Source: Streptomyces sp. A1136 (GTDB lineage Bacteria; Actinomycetota; Actinomycetes; Streptomycetales; Streptomycetaceae). From it: a stretch of 64,000 bases of DNA. Below, one piece after another: positions 54,566 to 62,825 of this stretch. The stretch is taken from NCBI RefSeq assembly GCF_004795055.1, contig NZ_SSBJ01000004.1, forward strand, positions 124,001 to 188,000, written 5' to 3'. The notes under the pieces were generated by a model that was given only the letters and a program-made list of their open reading frames with translations, searched no databases and was not told where the DNA came from. Position numbers and translations under genes: made by a program. The number at the start of each line of letters is the position of its first letter. Within the stretch, counting starts at the first letter, position 1.

Positions 54566-55303
54566 ATGTCTGGAATCAAGGGCAAAGTGGTGGCGATCAC
54601 GGGAGCCGGCAGCGGCATCGGCGAGGCGACCGCGCTGTTGCTCGCGGAGCGGGGCGCGCGACTCGTCCTCGGCGCGCGCCGGTCCGAGCGCCTGGCGCAA
54701 GTGGTGGCCCGGATCGAGAAGGCGGGCGGCGCAGCGGTACACATCCGCACCGACGTGACTCGGCGGGACGACCTGCACGCTCTGGTCGCGCTGGCCGGTG
54801 AGCGATTCGGCCGCCTCGACGTACTCGTCAGCAACGCCGGAGTCGGCACGATCTCGCCTCTCGACGATCTGCGCGTCGAAGAGTGGGACCACATGGTCGA
54901 CGTCAACGTGAAGGGCGTCTTGCACGGAATCGGCGCCGCTCTGCCGGTTTTCCGGGCGCAGGGAGCCGGGCACTTCATCACCATCGCCTCCACGGCCGCG
55001 TTTCGTATCGTGCCGACCATGGCGGTCTACGCAGGCACCAAGTTCGCGGTCCGGGCCATCTGCGAAGGGCTGCGCCAGGAAGCCGGGGGCTCCCTGCGGG
55101 TTACCACCGTCTCACCGGGTGCCACGGCGACCGACTTCGCCGAGGCGTCGACCAACAGCCGGGTCAGGGCGGATATCACGAGGATGCGGGACGACATCGC
55201 GATCCCGCCCGACGCGATCGCCCGGGCCATCGCCTTCGCGATCGAACAGCCGGCCGCGGTCGACGTGAACGAGATCGTCGTCCGGCCCACCGCCCAGAGC
55301 TGA
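54566..55303 (+). CDS. short-chain dehydrogenase/reductase (SDR)
   Basis: 245 residues, classical SDR: cofactor motif TGAGSGIG (12-19), NAG (90-92), catalytic S142, Y155 and K159 (YAGTK), then SPGATATDF. Arg residues after the second strand (GARRSER) favour NADP(H). ATG at 54566 after GGAAAGGGCG. Likely target of the divergent MmyB-like regulator. Confidence 0.93.
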   Translation: MSGIKGKVVAITGAGSGIGEATALLLAERGARLVLGARRSERLAQVVARIEKAGGAAVHIRTDVTRRDDLHALVALAGERFGRLDVLVSNAGVGTISPLDDLRVEEWDHMVDVNVKGVLHGIGAALPVFRAQGAGHFITIASTAAFRIVPTMAVYAGTKFAVRAICEGLRQEAGGSLRVTTVSPGATATDFAEASTNSRVRADITRMRDDIAIPPDAIARAIAFAIEQPAAVDVNEIVVRPTAQS

Positions 55304-55412
55304 CGGCGCGCGCCCGTCCGGCGTCGGACCTGTCTGACAAATGCTCACCGAGCATGTACGTACTCGGTCAAATTGCCTTGCCGCCCTGGCGCCGGCCGGT
55401 GATTCTGGGCAG

Positions 55413-55700
55413 GTGCCAGGACACGGGAAGAGGAGGCGGCGGCAGGAGACCGCGCGGCAGCGGCTTGCTGCGCGCAACGCGCCGGACGCGGGGCAGTGGG
55501 AAGTGGTCGCCGAGAATCGGGACCAGGTGGCGATGCGTACGCGGTTGCGCCGTCTTCGGGAGTCAGGGGTCGACGGTTCGACGATTCGGGTCGACACCCT
55601 GTGCGGGCGTCTTGGGCCGTCGACCACCTACCGGCTGAGCCGTTTCGTGACGGACCCCGCGCGGGAGTTCGAGCACGAGCACGAGCACTCTGGTCATTGA
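55413..55700 (+). CDS. hypothetical basic protein (95 aa)
   Basis: Begins GTG at 55413 with PGHGKRRRRQETARQRLAARNAPDAGQW, then RTRLRRLRESGVDGSTIRVDTLCGRLGPSTTYRLSRFV, and ends in an EHEHEH tail. The strong positive charge suggests nucleic-acid binding. It directly precedes an IS5-type transposase remnant and may be part of, or hitchhike with, that element. Confidence 0.5.
   Translation: MPGHGKRRRRQETARQRLAARNAPDAGQWEVVAENRDQVAMRTRLRRLRESGVDGSTIRVDTLCGRLGPSTTYRLSRFVTDPAREFEHEHEHSGH
55671..55688. repeat. hexanucleotide repeat (GAGCAC)3
   Basis: Three exact units encode Glu-His repeats at the C-terminus of the basic protein. Confidence 0.9.
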
Positions 55701-55725
55701 TCTCGCGGCAGGTCGAGGCGAGCTG

Positions 55726-56070
55726 ATGGACGCGGCGTGGGAGCGAACGGAGCCCTTGTTGCCGCGGGTGGACGGGCGTGGTCGCCTGTGGCGTGATCAC
55801 CGGCAGGTGGTCAACGGGGTTGCTGTGGCGTCCGCGGACCGGGGCTACGTGGCGCGATCCGCCCGAGCGGTACGGGCGCTGGCAGGCCGTCATCGAGCGG
55901 TTCGCCCGCTGGGAAACGGACGGGACCTGGGCGAAGCTGTTGGAACACGTCCAGGTCGCGACGACGCGGTGGGCCGCGTGGAGTGGACCGTATCTGTCGA
56001 GTGCACGATCACCCGAGCCCGTGCGCGCCAACGGGGGCGAACGCCCTGGCAGGTGATCACCTGCCAGACC
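55726..56070 (+). mobile_element. IS5-family transposase remnant (DUF4096 N-terminal region)
   Basis: The first frame gives MDAAWERTEPLLPRVDGRGRLWRDHRQVVNG. It shifts near 55820 to LLWRPRTGATWRDPPERYGRWQAVIERFARWETDGTWAKLLEHVQV, then near 55955 back to DDAVGRVEWTVSVECTITRARARQRG. This is the N-terminal third of IS5-group transposases; the DDE catalytic core is absent. Two frameshifts and the truncation show a dead element. It abuts the Trypco1 gene. Confidence 0.85.
56046..56067. terminator. perfect 22-bp palindrome, possible terminator
   Basis: CTGGCAGGTGA / TCACCTGCCAG without a spacer, starting 9 bp beyond the Trypco1 stop codon. It may terminate that leftward gene, although the sequence probably belongs to the IS remnant. 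Confidence 0.4.
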
Positions 56071-56075
56071 AGGCC

Positions 56076-56444
56076 CTAGGGGAGGTCCCCGTCCGGTCCC
56101 TCGTCGGGGGCTTCCGTCGCGAGGCCTACCTCGGGCTCCCCCTTGCGCCAGGTAGCGGTCACCCTGAGGGTGGCGCTGCCCCCTGCCTCTGTCACCACGC
56201 TCACCAACTGCCCGCTTTTGACCGCGATTTCGATGCCGAATTCGAGCGTCACTTCGTCCGGGGCGGCGCGCCGCAGTCCGGATCTGACGCTGTGTGTGAT
56301 GGTCTCCAGCGTCTGGGGAAGATCAGCGAGCTGCCGTGACAGGCGGTCCCCGAAGCCGGTGTCCCGGGGCCCCTCGTCATCGTCGTTGACGCGTACCCAT
56401 ATCGAGGTTCCGTCTGGCATGACTGCCTGGACCGCATCGGACAC
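56076..56444 (-). CDS. Trypco1 (trypsin-co-occurring, CU044_2847 family) protein
   Basis: 122 residues. Start GTG 56444 is chosen because GGGAG sits 7 bases upstream; the frame is open further, but codon use becomes AT-ending there. Nearly the whole protein is the Trypco1 domain: PDGTSIWVRVNDDD, GFGDRLSRQLADLPQTLETITHSVRSGL, PDEVTLEFGIEIAVKSGQLVSVV, ATLRVTATWR. The family is named for co-occurrence with trypsin-like proteases in bacterial conflict systems, and such a protease is encoded at 58405-61407. Probably an adaptor or substrate-like partner; the biochemical role is unproven. Confidence 0.8.
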   Translation of the reverse strand: MSDAVQAVMPDGTSIWVRVNDDDEGPRDTGFGDRLSRQLADLPQTLETITHSVRSGLRRAAPDEVTLEFGIEIAVKSGQLVSVVTEAGGSATLRVTATWRKGEPEVGLATEAPDEGPDGDLP

Positions 56445-56496
56445 GAATCCGCTCCCGCCGTTGAGTTCGTCGACTACAGAAGATGCCGGTTTTCCA

Positions 56497-56525
56497 AGGA
56501 CACCCGGCTGCTGGGCCCCTAGAAT
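56497..56525 (+). promoter_or_regulatory. promoter of the 399-residue protein gene
   Basis: TAGAAT (56520-56525), an excellent Streptomyces -10, is preceded by AGGACA with a 17-bp spacer. The predicted transcript starts near 56532, leaving a ~22-nt leader before the ATG at 56554. Confidence 0.6.
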
Positions 56526-56553
56526 CATCACACAGTCACGAATGGGAGTGGTC

Positions 56554-57753
56554 ATGATTGGCCAAGATGCCCGATTATCGTCGGAGAAGGTGTATCTCTC
56601 CGATGTAGAGATCCACTTGCAATCCCCGATCGCAAACGCCGAGGACCTGCGGGCACGCGTGCTCTTCCACGCAGTACTGTCCGACACCCTGCTCATCGGA
56701 GATTCGCAGGCGCTCAATACTCCTCTCTTCCGCGCCCTGGTGTCCTCACAGGAAGCCGGCCGCATGGGCGTTCGATCGGATCTCGAGCCGCTACTGAGCA
56801 GCGGCCGCATCCGGGTCGCGTGCAGGGACGGCAAGACACTGACTGCCGTGCGCGAGGATCAGCAGAGACGGCACGTCAAAAACATGCCGGGTGCGGCGTA
56901 CGCGGAACTGCTGGACGGCATGACGCGTGCGCACGCCTTCAGTTACCGCCTCGACGCCGTGTCGGCGGCCTTCAAGGCCGGAGTGGTCCGGCTGTTGGAG
57001 GCACGGAGGCGGGGTACCGACGGGCAAACACGCGCGACGTTCGACGCCGCACTTGACTTCGTGAAGGAACAGGAGCCGCTGTACTTCGCCGCGGTCAAGG
57101 ATTGGGAAGAGTCGTTCCGGGCCGAATCGTCGGGGAGCGCAGAGGTCGTGCTCGCTCTGGCCATCGTGGACCGCGCCGCAGGTGAGTCATACCGAGAGGC
57201 ACTCCCTCATGTACTGCAGGCCGGGACCGCGGCGCCGCGCGTCGTCGACTTGCCGAGCACCGCTGCGACTCGAACGGCCCTGAAGTACACCACGCTGCCC
57301 GGAAGCCTTCTCGACGGGTTCTTACTCGGCAGATTGCCGGTCGAGGTGTATCTGGAAGCCACTGAGCAGCCGTCCCGCAGCGTCCTCGTACGCGAACTGG
57401 GCCTGTTGCGCCGCGGCGGCCAACCGGATTTGCCCCGTCTGATGGAAGCAATGACCGAGTTCAGCAGGTGGATGCAGGACGCCTTCGTCCGTGCTTTTCG
57501 CAATACCGACGAGCGCGCACGGGCTGTCCTGAACGGCAACCGCAATCTGATGCGTTTCGGAATCTCCCAGGACTCACTGACCGGGGCTCTCGGAGCCGGC
57601 CTGGATGTCCCGACGGCAGACGCAGAGGAGGAGTACCTCGACCTGCGTGTTGTCGACCGGGGTGTGTCAGCCGTGGACGGCGCAGCCGACATCGGCGAAC
57701 TCGATGCCCGGCAGATGCGGCAGCGCGTGATCACGGGCGCCTATGCCGGCTGA
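56554..57753 (+). CDS. unrecognised 399-residue protein with two TTA codons
   Basis: ATG at 56554 after GGGAG. Soluble, mixed alpha-helical protein. The N-terminal segment VYLSDVEIHLQSPIANAEDL, LFHAVLSDTLLIGDSQALNTPLFRALV is vaguely like a nucleotidase or PIN-type fold. A long helical middle follows (AFKAGVVRLLEARRR, FVKEQEPLYFAAVKDWEESF), and the end is acidic (ADAEEEYLDLRVVDRG). L8 and L257 are TTA codons (56575-56577, 57322-57324). Divergent from Trypco1 and convergent with the NUDIX gene 11 bp away, so embedded in the protease locus. No family assigned. Confidence 0.8.
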   Translation: MIGQDARLSSEKVYLSDVEIHLQSPIANAEDLRARVLFHAVLSDTLLIGDSQALNTPLFRALVSSQEAGRMGVRSDLEPLLSSGRIRVACRDGKTLTAVREDQQRRHVKNMPGAAYAELLDGMTRAHAFSYRLDAVSAAFKAGVVRLLEARRRGTDGQTRATFDAALDFVKEQEPLYFAAVKDWEESFRAESSGSAEVVLALAIVDRAAGESYREALPHVLQAGTAAPRVVDLPSTAATRTALKYTTLPGSLLDGFLLGRLPVEVYLEATEQPSRSVLVRELGLLRRGGQPDLPRLMEAMTEFSRWMQDAFVRAFRNTDERARAVLNGNRNLMRFGISQDSLTGALGAGLDVPTADAEEEYLDLRVVDRGVSAVDGAADIGELDARQMRQRVITGAYAG

Positions 57754-57764
57754 GTAGGAGACAT

Positions 57765-58394
57765 TCACATCGGAGGCTCGGAGCCGGAGCCGGAGCCGGA
57801 GCCGGTGCGGTCGGCGAGTGCAAGTGCCAGGGCGGCCAGCGTCACGCCGCAGGTGACGGTGCCGCTCTGCAGCCACTGCGCCACCTCTGTGCGCGAGGCC
57901 CAGATCGGCTCCGCGACCGACTCCATGGCCTCCGGCTCTGCGGCCGGCCGACTGCCTGCCGAACCGGTGGGGCGGACTTCCGCTGTGAAGACGTGCACGT
58001 CCGATTCGATCAGGCCTGTATCCGCGTGGATAACGCCCAGTGGGCGCAACGCGCTGGGAGCACAGTCGAATCCGGTTTCCTCCCGTAGTTCCCGTGCGGC
58101 CGCCACGATCGGGTCCTCGTCTGCTTCGCAACCGCCCCGGGGGAACTCCAGGGAGACCCCGCCGATCGAGTAGCGGTATGTGGGGACGAAAGCGAAACCG
58201 TCCCGCCCCGTGGGAACGATCACCACACCGTTCTGGGACCACTGCCAGCGCAAGTAGCGGCCCTGCTCGCCCGACGGCGAGAGCACTTCATCGTTGAACA
58301 GCGCCCCGAAGCGGTTACGGAAGACCTCCACGGCCCGCTGCCGCCGGATGGGCGGGGGTTCGGCATGGACCGCCGCTTCGTGGTTCATCGACAC
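57765..58394 (-). CDS. NUDIX hydrolase
   Basis: 209 residues. Complete NUDIX box in GGCEADEDPIVAAARELREETGF (G-x5-E-x7-RE-x2-EE-x-G), preceded by VEFP-like SLEFPRG. N-terminal ~50 residues with HEAAVHAEPPPIRRQRAVEVFRNRFGALFNDEV. Start GTG 58394, AGAGGA 5 bases upstream, 10 bp after the stop of the protease-NTPase gene, so the two form an operon. ADP-ribose or other nucleoside diphosphate derivatives are typical substrates. C-terminal (GS)4 tail from a microsatellite. Confidence 0.88.
   Translation of the reverse strand: MSMNHEAAVHAEPPPIRRQRAVEVFRNRFGALFNDEVLSPSGEQGRYLRWQWSQNGVVIVPTGRDGFAFVPTYRYSIGGVSLEFPRGGCEADEDPIVAAARELREETGFDCAPSALRPLGVIHADTGLIESDVHVFTAEVRPTGSAGSRPAAEPEAMESVAEPIWASRTEVAQWLQSGTVTCGVTLAALALALADRTGSGSGSGSEPPM
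57781..57804. repeat. hexanucleotide microsatellite (GAGCCG)4
   Basis: Four exact units at the 3' end of the NUDIX gene; on its coding strand they encode Gly-Ser repeats. Confidence 0.95.
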
Positions 58395-58404
58395 CAGCGT
58401 CCTC

Positions 58405-61400
58405 TCAGTTCGTGCGACCGTCGAGCATGTTCTTCATCTGTAGCCATGATGAACGATCATTTCTGAAGTCGTCGAGTTCGTCACTGAGCTGGGTCAGGAC
58501 TTGGAGTACCAACGTCTGCTCCTCACGCAGTCGCGGCGAAGTCCGCGATGGCAGCGCCGCGCGCTCCATCGCCGCCCGGCTCAGCACCGAGTAGGCTTCA
58601 CGGTACTTCTCGGCCCGCAGGAGCCCGAAGCCGTGGCGCTGCAGGGTCTCGGGTAGCCGGGCAACGTAGCGACCGGGCCTGAGCTTGACCAGATCCTCCA
58701 GCCGCTCGACCGCCTGTAGGCTCCAGGCGAGCGCCTCCTCGGTCAGGCCTGTGCGATGGCGGCACTCGGCCAGGGTCTCCAGGCAGGCGAGGTACACGTC
58801 GTCGTCACGAGCTCCTTCCGGTACCTGTTCGCACCGCATCACTCCTTCGGCAGCATCACGGGCCGCGCCGTTGACCTGAGCGTCTCCGAGCCGCAGCAGC
58901 GCCAGCAGGCTGAGAGCGCCGGCCATGTCCATGAGAGTACGGTGGCGCATGTGAGGTGCCGTGGCTACGAGTTGTCGGTACAGGGACACGGCTTCGACAC
59001 TGAGTCCCAGCGCGGCCTGCGTCTCCCCCGACCGATGCCGCAGCAGGCTCAGGTTGTGCAACGCTGCGGCGTAGTCAGACGTGTATCGCGCGGACTTGCG
59101 TACGAGATCGCGGCTGAGCAGAACCGCCTCGTCGGCTGTCCTGACGGCATCCCCGCGGTTCCCGCTCTCTTCGAGGCGCAGACTGCACCTGCGCAGGCGC
59201 TGCATACGCACGTGCACGCTGCTGTCGTCGCTCTCCGTGTCAGTCATTGCGAGCAGCCGTTGGAGGACGAGGGCCGACAACGCGGAGAGGCCGGAAGGAT
59301 AGCGAGGTAACCGCTGTTCGACGAGGCAGAGCAGATCGCTCTCGCAGGTCTCCAGCACCGGTTGGACCAGTGCCGCCAGGATTTCCGCGTGCGGCAGGCG
59401 GGCGCCGACGGTCACCAGGGCCGGAACCAGGACTCGAGGATTGTCGTGAACGAGCTGCGCGAGCGCCCCGTCCAGAACAGCGTGGGCAGGATGGTCCGCG
59501 ACGCGGCCCACGGTGGTGCAGCCACGGGCACGAGCCAGGACATCAAGCGTGTCCAATACGGCCCCGGGGCGTGACCGCTCCTCGCGAAGCATGGAAACGT
59601 CCAGCGTCTTCCGCAGATAGGCGACTTCGTCTCCCGAGCTCTCGGGCTCCGCCAGCACACGGCGCACCAAGATCTCACCCAAACGGTCAGGCTCGAGGGG
59701 CGCGACATGGTCACCTTCCGCCGACGGATACAGCGCCCTCAAACAGCCATGCAGCGCTGGGGCGTTGACAGGTGGCTGCCCGGGGAAGGCTGCCCCGCGC
59801 ACGGCAGTCAGCAAAGCGGTCAACTCGCCCCTGTCCCGCCCCCGGGCCAGAGTGGGCACAAGCAGCAGACCTTCCGCCATCAGCCGTCCGGTACGTCCGG
59901 CGAAGGCACCTCCCGTCCCCAGGCGGTCCTCCAGCAACTTGTGCCATCCGCTGATCTCATGCCGACAGATCCGTGCCAGCGGGTCGTCGCTTTCCTTCCA
60001 CTCGTCGCCTTGGCGCAATGTGAGCACGGCATCGAGAGCGGCAGCAAGGATTCCCAACACCGAGTCCTGCCGGGCGGCGCCACGCGCGAGAGACGACGGC
60101 ATCCGTACCCACGGGCATCCCAACAGGCGAACGAACTCGCCGAATGCCTCGCCGGCGAGGTCCCCGGGGTCCTGGGTGCTCAGCGTGCTGGGCAGCCGAA
60201 GTGAACTCGCACCGCGCAGAGCCCAGTCTTCGATGTACCGGGCCTCGAACTCCTCCTTCAGCGCCTGCCACAGCGGCTCCTCGGAACGGGCCAACAGCAA
60301 GACCCGCAGGGTGATGCCGTCAGGCCGGTACCGATGGATATGCGCCATGAGAACACTTATGTCGTCGAGCCGTGCCTGGGCGTAGTCGAAGACCACCAGG
60401 CAGGGGAACTCCGCTCCGAGAGCGCCGGTGAAGTCTTCGAGCCACTGGTGTCGGTGTACCGGGTTGCCGAGGGACTCCCTGTCCGCGAATCCGGCGATCC
60501 AACCCGATTCCCTCAGTTGACGGCACAGTTCGGCGGCCAGGCGGGTTTTACCCGAACCGCCCGGCGCGTACAGCAGACGCAGCAGCTGATCGTCGGCTTC
60601 GTAGCACCAGTCCTTGAGCTCGTCGAGCTCCGGCCGCTCCACAAACGGCATCGCCCCACGCGCCAGCAGTTGCGCCGGAGTGTTCCCCGAGACGGGTGCG
60701 GGATCGGGGCCGAACAGGGCTGCTTGCCGTCCCTCGCGGTTGCGGGCGACGTCGAACCAGACCGTCCCCGCCCGATGCGCGGCATGATTGCGGCCCAACA
60801 GGCCCGGGGAGAGTTCCTCCACGGCGTCGATGGGTATCAGCCATCCTCCCGACATTCCCTTCTCGTGCCGGGACGCCTTGAGTACTCCGCATACCCGCCC
60901 CGTTGTCGTGTCGAGCACCGGGCCACCGCTGAAGCCCTGAACCACCTGGTCCCATTGAAGCCGGACGAAGCGCCCGCTCCGCCCGGCCACCGTGAGATGC
61001 AGGGTGTCAGGCTGGACGCCTGGTTCCAATGTGTGGCCGCTGAATCCGTGAACGGACACGGCGGCTGCCTGCGTGGGTGCCGAGTTGCCGAGCCACACGC
61101 CTCGCAGGTCGGAGGCAGGTTGGAGCAAGCGCAGTTCAGCGAGATCCGGAAAGCCGTACGTGGATTCCGCGCCCTTCGTCGCCGGAATCAGGCGCCTGAC
61201 CTCGATCGGCACAGAGCGCCCCTCGACCGTGGCCGCCAGGCTGCTCTCCTCGCGCCGGGCCACCACGTGCGCGCAGGTGAGGGCGGTGTCGGGTGTCACC
61301 AGGAAGCCGGTCCCGCAGAACGTGCCGTCCGCCCAGATGCCCAGGACGTTCCGCTCGGTCAGGACCCGCAGCCGCTCCAGTGGCTCACCATGCGGGCTAT

Positions 61401-61407
61401 CGGTCAT
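58405..61407 (-). CDS. trypsin-like protease fused to STAND-type NTPase and TPR repeats
   Basis: 1000 residues. ATG 61407 is fixed by GGAGGG 5 bases upstream. Domain order: chymotrypsin-fold protease (~10-200) with H47 (TCAHVV), D88 (PDLAELRL) and S160 (GFSGGPVLD); NTPase (~245-480) with Walker A APGGSGKT (281-288), Walker B LVVFDY (D341) and an LLARSEE sensor segment; winged-helix/helical arm; TPR-type helices (~790-990). L700 is a TTA codon (59308-59310). No signal or membrane segment, so cytoplasmic. Layout of signal-sensing STAND effectors: TPRs sense, NTPase oligomerises, protease acts. Confidence 0.9.
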   Translation of the reverse strand: MTDSPHGEPLERLRVLTERNVLGIWADGTFCGTGFLVTPDTALTCAHVVARREESSLAATVEGRSVPIEVRRLIPATKGAESTYGFPDLAELRLLQPASDLRGVWLGNSAPTQAAAVSVHGFSGHTLEPGVQPDTLHLTVAGRSGRFVRLQWDQVVQGFSGGPVLDTTTGRVCGVLKASRHEKGMSGGWLIPIDAVEELSPGLLGRNHAAHRAGTVWFDVARNREGRQAALFGPDPAPVSGNTPAQLLARGAMPFVERPELDELKDWCYEADDQLLRLLYAPGGSGKTRLAAELCRQLRESGWIAGFADRESLGNPVHRHQWLEDFTGALGAEFPCLVVFDYAQARLDDISVLMAHIHRYRPDGITLRVLLLARSEEPLWQALKEEFEARYIEDWALRGASSLRLPSTLSTQDPGDLAGEAFGEFVRLLGCPWVRMPSSLARGAARQDSVLGILAAALDAVLTLRQGDEWKESDDPLARICRHEISGWHKLLEDRLGTGGAFAGRTGRLMAEGLLLVPTLARGRDRGELTALLTAVRGAAFPGQPPVNAPALHGCLRALYPSAEGDHVAPLEPDRLGEILVRRVLAEPESSGDEVAYLRKTLDVSMLREERSRPGAVLDTLDVLARARGCTTVGRVADHPAHAVLDGALAQLVHDNPRVLVPALVTVGARLPHAEILAALVQPVLETCESDLLCLVEQRLPRYPSGLSALSALVLQRLLAMTDTESDDSSVHVRMQRLRRCSLRLEESGNRGDAVRTADEAVLLSRDLVRKSARYTSDYAAALHNLSLLRHRSGETQAALGLSVEAVSLYRQLVATAPHMRHRTLMDMAGALSLLALLRLGDAQVNGAARDAAEGVMRCEQVPEGARDDDVYLACLETLAECRHRTGLTEEALAWSLQAVERLEDLVKLRPGRYVARLPETLQRHGFGLLRAEKYREAYSVLSRAAMERAALPSRTSPRLREEQTLVLQVLTQLSDELDDFRNDRSSWLQMKNMLDGRTN

Positions 61408-61898
61408 CAATCCCTCCAGAGTGACCCAACGAGGCATCGCTGCCGACTGACGTCCCGACAGTATTCCGCCGTCCGAGGGCTTGACCCCCGATGTTGCGTA
61501 CGGGTGCCCGGCGGAGAGGGGCCACTGTCCGTAGAGCCGTCGGAAGTGTTGGTTCGTTGTCGCTCGCCCGACCATATGACGCGCTGTCGCCGTGTTGGCG
61601 CTGTCCAAGCCTGCCGACCACCCTCCCCGAGGAGGCTGCGACCCTTCTCGATGAGCGGCATCCGGGCGACAACTGCTTGGCGGTGATCACGCATCCGCCG
61701 GGCGTCGGGGGCCCTCGGGAGACATCACCGCTGCCGCCACGCTCGACCGGCTTCCGCATCAGGCTGCCGTCGCCGTACCACTCGGCCGAGCCCCAGCCGA
61801 AGCAGGGCGCTTGGGGACCTCGTGATCACCGGTACCCCGCACGGGCCAGGCGTTCGGCCTCGCGAGCGCCCGCCCGGGGCGGCGGCTGCGGGCGGGGG
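61408..61898. other. intergenic, no confident gene
   Basis: About 490 bases upstream of the protease-NTPase gene. A short rightward stretch near 61838-61860 (DLVITGTPHGPG) resembles the end of a fumarylacetoacetate-hydrolase domain, but nothing around it supports a gene. The protease-NTPase promoter should lie near 61410-61500. Confidence 0.4.
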
Positions 61899-62000
61899 TC
61901 AGCGGGTGTGGCGGTGTCGGCCGTGCTTGTGCGGCTCGCCGGTCGCCAGCAGTACGAGGGCCAGTGCGAGAGGCAGCAGGAACAGCAGTAGCAGAGTCAT
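61899..62000 (-). CDS. putative 33-residue membrane peptide with His-rich tail
   Basis: ATG 62000 to TGA 61899. One transmembrane helix (TLLLLFLLPLALALVLLATG) and a polar tail EPHKHGRHRHTR with four His. No ribosome site is visible, so it could be leaderless, start further upstream in the same frame, or be chance. It is the only coding-like feature between the protease locus and the TetR gene. Confidence 0.35.
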   Translation of the reverse strand: MTLLLLFLLPLALALVLLATGEPHKHGRHRHTR

Positions 62001-62162
62001 GTACGCACGCGTGCCCAACCCGAGGCCGTTGACACGGGACACGCCACCGTCCGCGGTGAGTGTCGGACTGTCGCAGGCGCGCACCGGGGGTTCCGGGTGG
62101 CGGTGGCCGGCGGGACTCCCGGCCTCGCCGTCAACCGCATCGCCTCCGCTCGGTCCCGGGGG

Positions 62163-62795
62163 TCAGGCGGGCTCGCCGGATGTGCTCCGGTCGGCACCGG
62201 CGAGGAGCGTCCGCATGGTCGTGGCCATGGCGTGTCGGGCCTCATCGGGGCTCAGGCCGCAGGAGCGCCAGTGGTACCAGGCACTCCAGGTGGTCACCGC
62301 GTCCAAGCCGTTGAGCAGGTCGCCGCGGGCGGGTTCGGGGAGCGGGTCCAGTTCCTGGCTGAAGATCTGGGTGAGCCGAAGTCGGGCGAAGTCCAGCATG
62401 CGCTGCACTGCCTCCTGCACCGGTGCGGACGGGTTCTCCAGTCGCAGGATGGCGAGCCTGGCCGGGGTGAGGCCCTCCAGGATGCGGGCGCGCTGCTCGG
62501 CCACGGCCGCGACCCGTGCCTCCCGCGGTCCCTCGGCGGGGATCGGTCGGATTTGTGCGAGCAGCTGCTCAAGGCGCCGGTTGACGGCGACCTCGGCCAG
62601 CTGCGTCATGTCCGTGAAGTGGTGGAACACCAGTCTGCGGGAGACGCCGGCGCGCTCGGCGACCTTTTCGGCGGGGAAGTGCGCCTGGTTCTCGTCGAGC
62701 AGCGACAGCATCGCGTCGGCGATCTTCTCGCGGGTCTGACGTCCGCGTTCCGTCCGCCCGTCAGGGGTGCGCGCGGCGGCTCCGGTCTGTTTCAC
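62163..62795 (-). CDS. TetR family regulator
   Basis: 210 residues. HTH FPAEKVAERAGVSRRLVFHHFTDMTQLAEVAV near residues 40-70 and a helical C-terminal domain. GTG 62795 after TAGGAG (spacing 5) is preferred to longer in-frame starts that would run through the operator. Divergent from an MMPL transporter, its probable target. Confidence 0.88.
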   Translation of the reverse strand: MKQTGAAARTPDGRTERGRQTREKIADAMLSLLDENQAHFPAEKVAERAGVSRRLVFHHFTDMTQLAEVAVNRRLEQLLAQIRPIPAEGPREARVAAVAEQRARILEGLTPARLAILRLENPSAPVQEAVQRMLDFARLRLTQIFSQELDPLPEPARGDLLNGLDAVTTWSAWYHWRSCGLSPDEARHAMATTMRTLLAGADRSTSGEPA

Positions 62796-62825
62796 GTGTA
62801 CTCCTACGCCCTCTCGTTGACATGG

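Noticed and set aside
56445..56528. An upstream ATG at 56528 would make the Trypco1 protein 28 residues longer and place two divergent start codons 25 bp apart
   Set aside because: The extension has AT-ending codons, no ribosome site and would remove the promoter region; GTG 56444 has a good GGGAG site and begins right before the domain.
61822..61900. DLVITGTPHGPG resembles the end of a fumarylacetoacetate hydrolase domain
   Set aside because: No other motif of that family is found in the surrounding 400 bases in any frame, so the match is too short.
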